Shown one piece after another: positions 39,101-49,496 of a stretch of 64,000 bases of DNA; the stretch's first letter is position 1, and every line of letters starts with the position of its first letter. Below the pieces are notes generated by a model. It was given only the letters and a program-made list of their open reading frames with translations. It did not search any database and was not told the DNA's origin. This DNA is from Nymphaea colorata (Eukaryota > Streptophyta > Magnoliopsida > Nymphaeales > Nymphaeaceae): contig NC_045143.1 in assembly GCF_008831285.2 (NCBI RefSeq), forward strand, positions 22,262,302 to 22,326,301, in the 5' to 3' direction. A program made the translations under genes and the position numbers.

Positions 39101-39245
39101 GACCCCATGGTCGGATTTTGATTTTGAAATCGATCCATAATTTTGAAATCAAACTACATTGTTTGATTAGGTGATTTCAGTTTTTTGAAATGAAACTGGA
39201 ATCTTCATTTCAAAATTCCACCAATTCTCATGAATCAAACGCCCC
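36166..39245. mobile_element. Possible 3.1-kb DNA transposon with short inverted termini
   Basis: The left end is GGGGGCGTTTGATT at 36166-36179 after TAA; the right end is AATCAAACGCCCC at 39233-39245 before TAT. Both ends continue into subterminal sequence rich in ATTTTGAAAT and GGAATTTTCAT words. The left 210 bp matches the fragment at 7140-7357. The terminus resembles PIF/Harbinger ends, but flanking trinucleotides do not match exactly and no transposase is recognised inside. The interior includes a minus-strand stretch near 36760-36500 with broken open reading (KGPQVIKYFVEYHNLFGAYSG) that I cannot identify. The two ends could instead be separate copies. Confidence 0.45.
38158..38434. repeat. 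Diverged direct repeat of about 95 bp
   Basis: acatcaatcaagct..aaaagaatgg..cttcagaaga-a..gaaatggaacag occurs at 38158-38251 and again at 38341-38434, separated by about 90 bp with a short (TA)n at 38253-38267. Confidence 0.75.
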
Positions 39246-39893
39246 TATAGAAGCTATTGACATGTGTAATGTAGCTTCTGCTAGAAATGCAGTACATTTG
39301 TTAAATTTCTCCTTGTTTCTATCACGCATCAACAAGAATCATAGTTAAAACTATTGGAGAAGAAACGGCTCGGAGAGTGGAAAAAACTATTCAGGAAAAA
39401 GTTGAGGAGTGCTTTGATTTTAAAGAGATAAAGCTAGAAATTTAAAGAAGAATTGTAAGGTAGAGAAGTCACTGAATCAGCAGGACCAGCCTTTGGTCAA
39501 TCCAATAAAAATTTCAACTTTTCAAAGCTGGATACACATAATTTTTTGTATAAATCTTTGGGTTTGTAAGTTTTTTGTACAATGGATACATTATTATAGT
39601 CATTTTAGTGAAATTTTTGTTGTGAAAACTTTCTCTCAATTGCAATGTGATGGATGGATGCGGGGTTGATGAGGGTGAATATATCATTGTCTATAGCTTA
39701 TACTGTAGCCAATAAGAACATGACGCATGCTCAAAAGTTTTTTTTTTTGCAACTTTCATTGTAGCGACTAAAAAGGTGAGCTGTAGTAAAAAACCTCTTG
39801 CCAACGGCTCTTGCCTTGCCTATTATTTTTGGCACAACGCCAATGGCAAGGGTGCCCCATAAAAACAGCTAAGGTTTGAGCCATTGCTAAAGC
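39246..39893. other. Intergenic sequence, no gene
   Basis: No supported coding sequence. The right part (39720-39893) leads into the CACTA-like end and contains ccaatggcaagg and gccattgctaaagc words that look like subterminal repeats. Confidence 0.3.
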
Positions 39894-40022
39894 AACGACA
39901 ACTTGGTTATTGGCCACGGCATCGGACTTAGCAAATAACGACAACTTGGTTATTGGCCACGGCATCGGACTTAGCAAATAACGACAACTTGGTTATTGGC
40001 CACGGCATCGGACTTGGCAAAT
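39894..40022. repeat. 43-bp tandem triplication
   Basis: Three nearly identical 43-bp units start with aacgacaacttggttattgg at 39894, 39937 and 39980; the last ends ttggcaaat where the others have ttagcaaat. They lie just inside a CACTA-like terminus. Confidence 0.95.
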
Positions 40023-40030
40023 AACTTTAT

Positions 40031-40041
40031 TTGTTGTAGTG
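40031..40041. mobile_element. CACTA-like right terminus
   Basis: TTGTTGTAGTG, the reverse complement of CACTACAACAA, identical to the ends at 1069-1079 and 25935-25945. Element sequence lies to its left, with the 43-bp triplication. The left terminus was not found. Confidence 0.45.
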
Positions 40042-40173
40042 AAAGTTGACCCTCCTCAATACTACCAACATCAACACTCCTCAATACTACCCTTCATAAT
40101 TGGCTAATATATACCATATTATTTTTTAAAAAGACAAAACATATCTCGCCCACAGTCTCATGTTGAGCTTATC

Positions 40174-40176
<3 letters not shown>

Positions 40177-40241
<65 letters not shown>
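40177..40241. repeat. (TA)n(GA)n compound microsatellite
   Basis: About 30 bp of TA followed directly by about 35 bp of GA. The same order occurs at 49285-49344 and 60718-60783. Confidence 0.97.
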
Positions 40242-40244
<3 letters not shown>

Positions 40245-40595
40245 GCCACATCCAACAGCATAGAAAAACCCATAGCAAAGCCATAGAATAGGACCCTTAA
40301 GTCCACATCCCAGCTTTTCTCTAAGAGAACCACAACGCCAAACAATATGACCAACTCCAAAATTCTTCATTGCTCACAGTTCAACCCCTGAAGAGAGGGA
40401 GAGAGAGAGCTGCGACATGACAAGGTCTGCCCAAGAATGAATGTGATCGAGTCGATAAATAGAAACCAAACAGGAAGAAGACGCTCTCTGGTTTGTGGCA
40501 AGTTCATCTGCTTCCTATTTGCAATAGGGTTTCGATGACGCATGGCGTACTGTTGGGCGTGAGGACTGAGGAGCGACGGGCTCGACGTCCATCTT

Positions 40596-40763
40596 CTAGA
40601 GCCATGAGATGCTGGACACAACGGATTCAGAATGCATGGACACCGCGTCCCGCACGTCCCAGAGTTTAATGTTTGCATTGTCTTCTAAAATCCGGAACCA
40701 CCCACACGGTGATTTGCCTTGGACAATCTTAATTAAACTACGAAATGACCAGTTTCGTTCCAT
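40596..40763 (-). pseudogene. Small ORF with a WD-repeat-like tail
   Basis: A 55-codon frame on the minus strand starts MERNWSFRSL and contains NIKLWDVRDAV, which matches the end of a WD40 repeat (..IKLWDVR..), followed by SVVSSISWL and a stop. A complete WD repeat or propeller is absent. It may be a captured or decayed exon of a WD40 gene, or chance. Confidence 0.25.
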
Positions 40764-41864
40764 CAAGACAGAAGCATATGTGGAATGGAAAACGCGCTGA
40801 ACTAGTTACTGTTTGCACATATTGACTGATGACACTATTCTCTGTAGTTATGGTCGTCGCTCGAGGGAAAACGTTCTCCTCTAACAGTTTACAGAACACG
40901 CCTGCTCTAATAATAATAATAATAATAATAACAACATCATTTTGCCTTCAAAGTATATCGTTTTAAGGCATCTTTAGATGAATGGTCGCGGTTGAATTTA
41001 TGAACAACTTAGTTTTTGACAAAACCATAACTCAAAATAACGTGCATGACTTGGTCCCGTCTTCCATGTTTTTTTATAGAAAATGTGATTTTGATCTCTT
41101 CTTTATTTCATGTGAGTGATTTTTTTTATTACTGCTTGAAAGAGAGGCTGTGAAATCGAGTAATTGCTTGCACAGATCTGTGCAGGCAACAAATACGCAG
41201 TCCTTTAAAAAAGAGAGAGGGCTGAGATATTTTAAATTTTTTTTATAATATAGTGTGTTTTTTACTTTTTTTTTTTTTTTATAATTATCTTTTTGTCCTT
41301 TAAAAACCTTCATTTTCACTATTTTGGTCATTATTTATACACACAACAATAATATGCATATAACGAGTTTCGTAACGTCCCTGTAACGTTCCCTGCGCCC
41401 ATCGCAACCGGGCATTTTTTATCGTGTCGTCTAAACACAGCCTCAAAGTGGATGGAAAAGGCCGGATATTCCGCTCCACGTCTTCTGATATTTAAATAAA
41501 AACAAGAAGAAAAAATTGTTCCCTTGATTTTAAAATAAATACAATACGGATGCATATCAGCCAAATGACATCTCATTAAGGTTTTTGGAGGCAATATAAG
41601 AATGGACAGTGACAACACGACGTGCATGCATGTGGGGGCGTGGAGGAGAACGTGAAGCTCGTCATCTTCATTATTTCCCGGCCCTAGGGTTTCCCCACTA
41701 GCAAAATGGGGCGGTCCAAATTAATGCTTCATCAATTTCATCCGCTAACCAACGTACTGTGCTTCTCCAATTGCATGCATGCATGTTCTTCTACTCTCCT
41801 CTTCAAAATTAAAATGCTACTCTTAATGTCATATTCAGCCTTCCTTAGACACCGACCACACAAA

Positions 41865-41960
41865 AGGCATAGCCTAACTGGTTGTCTTTGAGCTTGTAAA
41901 GGTTTGATTCTTGTGGACATTATGTTTATAGTGGGCACAGTTGAAGTGTACATTGTTGAC
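41865..41960 (+). repeat. tRNA-derived SINE candidate (head)
   Basis: TAGCCTAACTG at 41870-41880 fits box A exactly and GTTTGATTC at 41902-41910 fits box B with one mismatch. The start-to-start spacing is 32 nt, slightly short for a tRNA head. Confidence 0.4.
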
Positions 41961-44203
41961 ATTGTAGGACCCTAGAAATAGGGAGAAATTGGAGAGACTT
42001 TCAAGTCTTTTTTTTCCAATAAAAGGGTTATTAACAGCCAAGGAGAGGCCTACATGGGCCTCAATTTTTTTTTTTTAAAAAAAAAGTTACGTGTAAATTT
42101 TAAAAAGTTTTACTTATCCTATTTAAAAATTTTAAAAATGATATTTTGGGTCATGTCAAAATTTAAAAACTTTAATTCGACCCCCCTCATAAAAAATTTA
42201 TGGCTCTATCTCTAGTTATTAACCTCTTGCTCACTAGAAAAGACATTTTCATTTTGTATTTTGATACCAGTAAACTGCCTTTTTAAAATATCGGTGGGGA
42301 ACCGTACATCCATCAATTGAAAAATGTTATGTTATGGATTGCTAACACCAACATAAACAAGAAAAAGCTTCTAAAATTGTTTTATTTAAATGAAGTGGCT
42401 GGTATGATAGAAACAAATCTCATATCGTACGATAAATGCAAGCAAGGCCCCTTATATTTATTATTATTGCAGTGTGGTTGATACATATGATGTCTGGATG
42501 GAGTATAGGCATAATGCTGGCAGTAAAAAGTTGGCTTGTAAGTAGTGGATCAAATTGACCACTGTTAACTGCTTATACTCTTCAAGGAATGTCCGTAAAC
42601 ATAATCGATTCAGGAGCCGGATCGGTGAGGCTGCCGAATCCATGCAATTCGAACTATTTTGCTGAATCGGTTGGAAATCAGCTCAACGATATATAATGAA
42701 AAAATTGCTTTGTGCAAAAAGGAAATGAAAAATTTTAAAAAAGAAAAAAGAAAATTTCGAAAAGTATATGTATAAAAGCAACGTGTGGCACTCTTGAATC
42801 GAATCAGGTATTACATTAAAAGTGGATGGTGGTGTATATGTCTCTGATCTGTTGACATCTCTAATCATCTGAATTCTCATAAAAAATATGTGACCATCCA
42901 AAAAAGTGGACAGGGTTAAAGAATATATCCGATACAAATATGATCTGTTGACATCTCTAATCAACCGAGTGGCCAATTTGCAAATATTTCGCCCCACTTC
43001 AAAGCCCGCATCAAGATTATTGCTCTTGACAGCACCTTTCGAAAATAAAAACGATTTAGACTTTGGAAATTGGAGAGGAGATTACATGACGTCCAACTCA
43101 GTGTGAAAATGACACATCCGAATTTTACCATGACAAAGGAGATGTATAAGGCCTTTTAGGGTGTGTGAAACCTTTCAAAGTCAGGTGGGAGGCAGAACAT
43201 CGTTTTTGCCTTGAAAATGGGCTTTAAAGAATGTTTGAGTGAGAGTCAAATCGGGTTAACCCTTGTTTTAATCGAACAGAAGACACCAGGAACGTTCTGC
43301 CCCAGGTTTTAGAAGGGAGTTAAATGTTTTTGGAAAATACCCTGAAAGGAAAATATTTTTGTGAAAATTAGATTTATGAAAAAAAAATATTTTTTTTAAG
43401 AAAAATAGATTGTGTGTTTGAATGATGCATCCAAAATGCCATTTTTTGTTAACAATATGGAAGGTGTCAGGTTATTGAATCTCTTTTAAAAACGAAGCTT
43501 TAAAATCGGATTTTTCTCAAACCTAGCTTTGACATCACCCAAACGGGCAAAAAAAAACACCATTTTAACTGTTTACAAACCATGGGCGAAGAGACGTGGG
43601 GGAGACTGCTGTTATTTTCAGTGATTGGATGTAGGTGAACTTAAATTCAGTTAGTCCCATGAGACCTGAGTCACCGCCTTAGTTAAAACTAATTAAAAGT
43701 TTGTTCATAAAAAAAAAAAGAAAAAAGCTCTGCCATTAATACAAACGCTAGGTAAAAGTTTTCACATAACTTTGTTTTTGCTAAACCATATAGAATGCCA
43801 TCCAAACACAACTTTTTTTTTTTTAAAAGGTTCGATTAATGAATTTATTTCGGATTGGATTCTTTCTTATTAGAGTCCAAATCATTTAGGTCCCAAAGTT
43901 TTGGATCTAGCCACAACCTTTTCTCCCCTCTTCTCAAAATTAGTTGGATGAAATAAGGAGAGATCTTAAACCTGAAATCTTCCCTGCTCAAAGTTAGTTT
44001 GACAAGATAACGGAAATATCTGAAGCCTGAAAAGAAGGAATTAAGAAAGTTAGCTTCTTGGACTGGTAACTTCTTGCGTAATGGAAACCAAATATGACAA
44101 TGACAATGTCTCCTTCTGTCACGTATCTAACGCTCAGTGGAAGGATAGGCAATGGAAGAGATACGAGAGAAAAGGGAGATTTTCATTTAATTTTACTCTC
44201 TTC

Positions 44204-44228
44204 CTCTCTCTCTCTCTCTCTCTCTCCC
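44204..44228. repeat. (CT)n tract in HMGR proximal promoter
   Basis: A pyrimidine tract of about 25 bp lies just upstream of the G-box and about 85 bp upstream of the TATA box. CT/GA tracts are common near plant core promoters and can bind GAGA-binding BBR/BPC proteins. Regulatory use here is inferred from position only. Confidence 0.75.
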
Positions 44229-44243
44229 GCTCGTGTCACCTGC

Positions 44244-44249
44244 CACGTG
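44244..44249. promoter_or_regulatory. G-box (CACGTG) upstream of HMGR
   Basis: A perfect CACGTG palindrome, in the context tgcCACGTGca, lies about 65 bp upstream of the TATA box. G-boxes bind plant bZIP and bHLH (including PIF-type) factors. Its position in the proximal promoter makes it a plausible light- or stress-responsive site, but that role is inferred. Confidence 0.5.
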
Positions 44250-44312
44250 CAGAGACAACTCCGCGCTGCACGACGAACGTGTGGTCCCCAGATCGTTGCG
44301 CTCTGCCCGCGT

Positions 44313-44319
44313 TATAAAT
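44313..44319 (+). promoter_or_regulatory. TATA box of HMGR
   Basis: TATAAAT lies 140 bp upstream of the HMGR start codon. Plant transcription usually starts about 30 bp downstream of the TATA box, which would put the start near 44345 and give a CT-rich leader of about 115 nt. No upstream ATG is present in that leader. Confidence 0.7.
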
Positions 44320-44373
44320 CCAACGTTTCCTCTCCCAAGCGCCTCCTCACAGAAAGCCACCCGGATCCATCTC

Positions 44374-44395
44374 ACCGGAAAATATATTTTCCGGT
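44374..44395 (+). promoter_or_regulatory. Perfect 22-bp palindrome in the HMGR leader
   Basis: A perfect inverted repeat (arms ACCGGAAAATA / TATTTTCCGGT) lies 64 nt upstream of the start codon and about 30 nt after the expected transcription start. In RNA it could form a short hairpin near the cap; in DNA it could be a dimeric protein site. The symmetry is exact; the function is unknown. Confidence 0.6.
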
Positions 44396-44458
44396 AGAGA
44401 AGCCGGCTGCAACCCCTCTTTCTCAATTTCTTTTTCCTCTCTCTATCTCGGTCGCGGG

Positions 44459-47400
44459 ATGGAGATCCGGCGAAGGGTGTCGGCGAAACAGCCGGAAGGC
44501 AAGGGCTTCGCCACCGCGACCACCAACCAGGTGGGAGGGAAGGGGAAGACGCGGGTGGCAGTCGCCTCCGACGCGCTTCCCCTCCCAGCCAATGTGACCA
44601 ACAAGTTCTTTCTCGTCCTCTTCTTCCTCTCCTCATACTACCTGATGCGGCGGTGGCGCGAGAAGATCCGGACCAATACCCTCCTTCACCTAGTCACCTT
44701 CTGGGAGATTGTGGGCATCATTTCCTTCCTCTCGTCATTCATCTATCTCTTTGGCTTTTTCGGCATCATTTACGTTCAGCCCTTCGTCTCCAAGTCGTCG
44801 GAAGAATGGGACGACCTTGAGCCGGAGGAGACGTGCTCCAAGGCTGCACCTGCGCGCTGCGCCGCCGCGCCTCCGCCCCCTGCCCAGCCTGCCGACCTCG
44901 CCGGTGACCCCGACGAGGAGGTCATCATGGGGGTCGTGAAAGGCACCGTCCCGTCTTATTCCCTGGAGTCGAGGCTCGGGGACTGCAAGCGCGCGGCCGG
45001 AGTGCGGCGGAAGGCTCTGGAGATCGTCTCCGGAAGGTCGGTCGAAGGGTTGCCGCTCGAAGGGTTTGATTACGGGTCGATTTTAGGGCAATGCTGCGAA
45101 CTACCGATTGGGTATGTGCAGATCCCCGTGGGGATCGCCGGGCCCTTGCTGATGAAGGGGATGGGGGAGGTGTATGTGCCGATGGCAACCACCGAGGGAT
45201 GCTTGGTCGCAAGCACCAACAGGGGCTGCAAGGCAATCTATGCATCCGGCGGGGTTGACGTGGTGTGCCTGAGGGATGGAATGAGCCGGGCACCGGCGGT
45301 GAGGCTGCCGTCTGCAAGGCGCGCAGCGGAGCTCAAGTTCTTCCTTGAAAATCCGATGAATTTTGAGACCGTCGCGATGGTTTTCAATCGGTACGTTCCT
45401 CGCCTAATCCATTTGCTGTTTGGGTTTTCTGAGTCGTTTCCTCTCGACATTTTCTGCCCCAGAACAGTTTCATAACGAATTTTGGAAATGGAGAATCCTT
45501 TTCTTCCAATAAGTGTTTTTCTGCCTAGAATAATTTCACAATGAAATCTGCAAAAGAAGAAGGATTTCTTTTTTCTCCAAATTTTTTGGCTTTTGCGTGT
45601 TTTTTCTCTTTTTGTTATTCTTTCTCCTTGTAGTTGTCCTACTGAAGAGTTTGTTTCTCCAATTGGATTCCTAAGGTCGTTTTTATTTTTTCTCCTTTTT
45701 CTTGTGTTGACTGCGAGTTTTCCAAAATTGGTCCTCTTCAACCTTCTTTTGGCAAAGGCTCTTGTGTAACTAATGGTAGACATTTCAACGCTTGACTGAC
45801 TGCATGTACACTGTTCTGCTGTTGACGTCTTGTGAGGTTTTCTCACCGTTGTATTATGTATTTGGCTTCTGTTTTTGTGACTTTCTCGAGTTTCATCTTC
45901 CCGTTCATTCTATGAGATATTGCTAAAAAAAATATGCGACCTTAATTAGTTTTCCACTGTTGGGCAATTGCAGGACAAGTCGCTTTGCGAGGCTGCGGAG
46001 TGTCAAGTGCGCCTTGTCTGGGAGGATCCTTTACATGAGATTCATCTGTGCAACGGGAGATGCCATGGGCATGAACATGGTTTCTAAGGGAGTCCAGAAC
46101 GTGCTTGAGTTCCTTAACAACGATTTCCCTGACATGGAGGTGATCAGCATCTCAGGTTGGTCCATCGTTAACCTCTGTTTGTTTCTCCATGTGTTCTTCA
46201 TTTTGGTGTAAGCTCTGTTGGATGGGGAGACACATTGGTTGGCCTGTGAAGCAGTCAGTTTCAGAAGCAGCCTTGCTGTTATATCAACTGAACATATCCC
46301 ACTTGCTTTTCCTCTATTTTCGTTTTCACAAAAGAGATTTTCCCCCTCAAAACCGAAAAAGGAAGAAATGAAAGACTTTTGCTTTCTTGAACATCACTTC
46401 TTGGAATTTTTCTCCGCAAAATTGTGGTTGTGGAAGAGCTTTTCTGGCCTTTCCTATATTTTCTTCTTAAGCTGTCACTTCCAGGCAAGTTCATCGTCGG
46501 CCCGTGTACTCCTATTCTTCTTTTCTTCCATCTTTTTCCTGAAAACTACCCACATCTCTTTTACTCCATGTACCTGTCAGCAATATTAGTTGTGTGTGAA
46601 AAAACCTCGTGTTGTGAAATTTTACAGGGAATTACTGCTCTGACAAGAAGCCAGCTGCAGTCAACTGGATCGAGGGGCGTGGGAAGTCGGTCGTCTGCGA
46701 TGCGATCATAAAGGAAGAGGTGGTGAAATCGGTGCTGAAAACGTCAGTGCCTGCGCTGGTGGAGCTAAACACGAGAAAGAATTTGGTTGGCTCGGCGATG
46801 GCTGGTGCCATGGGTGGGTTCAACGCCCATGCCAGCAACATAGTAACTGCCGTCTTCATCGCCACTGGTCAAGACCCAGCGCAGAACGTCGAGAGCTCAC
46901 AGTGCATCACCATGATGGAAGTTGCTGATAATGGAAAGGACCTCTACATCTCCGTCTCCATGCCCTGCATTGAGGTAAATCCGCAATTGCCTTTTCTTTG
47001 GTTCCTTCAGGTTTCGTGGTGGTAGAATCTTTCTGAATGCTTCTGGTGCGATTCTTTGGCTGCTTTGCTGTTCCTGTATATTTTAGACTTCAGTTTCGTT
47101 TGTTGATATAATTCTGTGGGTCGCTTCAACCTTTACAGCCACTAGTTTTCACGTGTATGTTACTAAGTAATTGTCTTCATGTTGACTGTTGTTCATGCCA
47201 CCCTTAGAATACCTAGAGCTCCGTGTCCCTCGGTTAAAGTTTGTCTTTATCTAACAGGATGTGCCCATCTCTTTTGTAGCAGCAAGTTTTGAAAAGAAAA
47301 GATGTGCATCGCTCACTCGCCCTAGTTGCTCGAAAACTAAAAGAAAATTTTCATCTTTGTTTGAGTAATATATGTATCATCGGCACTGCTGAGCTACTTT

Positions 47401-47855
47401 TGTCAAGTTGTTTCCTATAGTGACAAAAACTTGGCTCGAACAACAGGCCCTGACAAGCTTTGTCCTGTTGTCTGTCTTCCATCTTGACATTTTCCACGGA
47501 GATCGTGCAACTGGTTTCTTATTTATCTGATTTATTTCAATTCACCAGCTGAAGAATATGCTTATTAATATAAACATTTTCGTGTTCTCTTTTCTATTGG
47601 CGTTAACAGGTGGGTACGGTTGGTGGTGGTACCCAGTTGGCTTCACAATCTGCGTGCTTGAACCTTCTTGGAATTAAGGGCGCTAATATGGAGTCACCAG
47701 GGGCCAATGCCACCAAGCTAGCTCTCGTAGTTGCTGGCGCAGTTCTAGCAGGAGAGCTCTCTCTCATGTCTGCTCTTGCAGCTGGCCAGCTCGTGAAAAG
47801 CCACATGAAGTACAACAGGTCGAGCAAGGACATCAAGTCGGCGGCTACATCATGA
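44459..47855 (+). CDS. HMGR: 3-hydroxy-3-methylglutaryl-CoA reductase (HMGR), four exons
   Basis: Reduces HMG-CoA to mevalonate with two NADPH, the committed step of the cytosolic isoprenoid pathway; plant HMGRs sit in the ER membrane with the catalytic domain in the cytosol. Exons 44459-45390, 45974-46155, 46628-46974 and 47610-47855 join in frame (intron phases 2, 1, 0; all GT-AG) to 568 residues, normal for plants. The N-terminus starts MEIRRR, the arginine motif of plant HMGRs. Two membrane segments lie near residues 46-66 and 83-108, then an acidic, Ala/Pro-rich linker to about 155. Catalytic motifs seen: [21 protein letters not shown] (E246), [16 protein letters not shown] (K378), GQDPAQN (D454), GTVGGGT, and [12 protein letters not shown] (H552). 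S558, with M at -5 and I at +4, fits the known SnRK1 phosphorylation site. The start has G at -3 and +4. Exon 1 is GC-rich inside AT-rich DNA. No frameshift or stop is seen; it looks functional. The paralogue number cannot be assigned. Confidence 0.97.
45391..45973 (+). other. HMGR intron 1
   Basis: This 583-bp GT-AG intron splits an Arg codon (phase 2): the exon ends CG and the next exon begins G. It is T-rich, as plant introns are. An open frame on the opposite strand across the exon 1/intron 1 boundary is a by-product of composition, not a gene. Confidence 0.93.
46156..46627 (+). other. HMGR intron 2
   Basis: This 472-bp phase-1 GT-AG intron interrupts the Gly codon before NYCSDKK, the catalytic-lysine motif. 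The acceptor is a T-rich stretch ending in ttttacag. No embedded gene or repeat is seen. Confidence 0.93.
46975..47609 (+). other. HMGR intron 3
   Basis: This 635-bp phase-0 GT-AG intron falls between the codons of I-E and V-G-T-V-G-G, just before the NADPH-binding GTVGGGT motif. Nothing else is recognised inside it. Confidence 0.93.
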
Positions 47856-48240
47856 AATCCGGGAGGAAGAGCAGACGCCAACCACTTCAAGAAGGAAGGA
47901 GTAAGAAGACGAAAAGCATAAAAGACGGAAAAGCAAAAAGGGTCGCCGGGAAGAGGAACAGTCTATAGCCATCTTCCTTGCGACCGTTTAGAATACTTGT
48001 TCACCTTGTGTATGTACTTAATTTGGCAATGTCCTGCTCCTCTTTCACCTTGTAACAGTAAATCGGAGTCGGTTTCTTTTTGTTATTCCCGTGGGAATCT
48101 CTGTATGATGGGGACGGCAGCGCTTGATGTAATGGACACCCCCCTCCTGGGGATGCTTCTGTGGCTGCTCCTAGTTTGACTGGTGATTCCCTTTACTGTA
48201 TTTGTTTCCTTGTGATGGCCGTGTTTGCTGTATTTGTTTT
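47856..48240 (+). other. Probable HMGR 3' untranslated region
   Basis: The sequence after the TGA stop is purine-rich at first (to about 47970) and then T-rich, as plant 3' ends are. No perfect AATAAA is visible. TTGTAA near 48050 and a TGTAAT element near 48130 are possible polyadenylation elements. The end is a guess. Confidence 0.4.
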
Positions 48241-49081
48241 ACTATCTAGAAGTTTACTTTGAAGTCTTGCGGTCCTCTTCTGCGTTTATCAGCATCTTGC
48301 TGTTGGTCTCCTGTGCATTTATCATTTTGTCTACCTACAGGGAAGATATTTGTTGGGAACTTCAAATGGCATTGAATGTTTTGTTGATCTCTAAGCAACT
48401 TCAACGAGAACTCAGGTCAAGTTGCAGTACAACCTAAGCATTCTTCCATTTGTTTACGGAGGATAACTTAGAAAAGGGATCGTGGTGCAAGTTTATCGAT
48501 GGAATGAAGGTTTTAATACGCGACAAATAAGTCCTAGGACTAGTGGACGCTTGTGTACTTGGTCTGAGAGAAAGAAAAAAAAAGTTCCTGATTCAATGTA
48601 CGATTTTTTATAACAAGTAAACGATAGTCCGATGGCATGTTCTTTTTCTTTTCCCCGCTAACTGCACTATTAAAAGGGGAAAAACCATTCACTGAATAAA
48701 GGTTTCGTCCGAGAGTATCAGCCGCAAGGGAGTGTCGAACTTCTAATATCCATTTTCCCATTTTTATTGCTACATTGTCGATAAAGCAGTTAATTTTGCT
48801 GTTCTTATTTGGAAAAGTTATTTCTCTCATAAAGAACTAATCTTTTATAGAGACTGTAACTATATTAAGAGAATACAGATATTAAAAAGAGTGTGTTTGG
48901 ATGACATCCACAAAGTTTTGTGTATTTAGGTGATGGTCTAAACTGGAAACCCAATTTTGACAAATGGCAGTTTTGACCAAATGACCCTTCTGAAAAGTTA
49001 TTCATACAAAAATGTAATTTTGGTGTTTGACCACCAAAACACACAACCGAGGAGATGCAACACTAGATTGGAGTGTTAGCT
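48241..49081. other. Intergenic sequence between HMGR and the duplicated block
   Basis: No gene. It contains one small MITE candidate (48891-49044); otherwise AT-rich sequence. Confidence 0.35.
48891..49044. mobile_element. Small MITE candidate (154 bp)
   Basis: The left end GTGTGTTTGG and right end CCAAAACACAC are inverted repeats with one extra base; the inside is AT-rich and non-coding. Target-site duplication is not clear. Confidence 0.4.
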
Positions 49082-49282
49082 GATGCAGCCCTGAATCCTA
49101 AAAGCAAGGGCTCCTTGCAGACTCCCAACTTGACCTTAGCTCGGTTTGTAGAGCAAAACAAAATCAGGTTTTAAAATAGTTAAGAAATTAAAGTTGGCTG
49201 TTACATGTTCAAGTTTTCATACAGCATTTTTTTTATATCAACAGAAGTATTCATCCATCTTCACCGGTCATTATTAGCAGAC

Positions 49283-49284
<2 letters not shown>

Positions 49285-49344
<60 letters not shown>
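49285..49344. repeat. (TA)n(GA)n compound microsatellite
   Basis: About 44 bp TA then about 16 bp GA, followed by an A-rich purine stretch. Confidence 0.97.
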
Positions 49345-49461
49345 AAAGAAAAAAAAAAGAAAAAAAGAAAAAGGGAGGAGGTCATATCCTTAATCCTGCT
49401 CAATTACAACCGCTAGATACAATGTGATTAACCACATTGCTTGTGAGAGATTGGAGACCTT

Positions 49462-49463
<2 letters not shown>

Positions 49464-49492
<29 letters not shown>
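49464..49492. repeat. (TA)n microsatellite
   Basis: A perfect TA run of about 28 bp in unit A; unit B has short TA runs at 54728-54768 in the corresponding area. Confidence 0.95.

Positions 49493-49496
<4 letters not shown>

Larger units (their letters stand above)
40242..44203. other. HMGR 5' flank: intergenic sequence
   Basis: No other gene is supported in these 4 kb. Contents are a (TAA)n tract at 40908-40931, a SINE-like head at 41870-41910, a decayed copy of the aaaatttttaaa-rich repeat at 42060-42220, and poly-A/T-rich MITE-like stretches with gatgcatcc/ccaaacac words at 43400-43820. Confidence 0.35.

Noticed and set aside
44094-44636. Open frames on both strands over the HMGR promoter and start of exon 1
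   Set aside because: They overlap the promoter, the CT tract and the true start in other frames and show only low-complexity Ser/Arg/Pro runs.
45238-45846. A 202-codon minus-strand open frame across HMGR exon 1 and intron 1
   Set aside because: It is antisense to a well-supported exon, covers an intron, has no recognisable domain and arises from the GC-rich codon pattern of exon 1.
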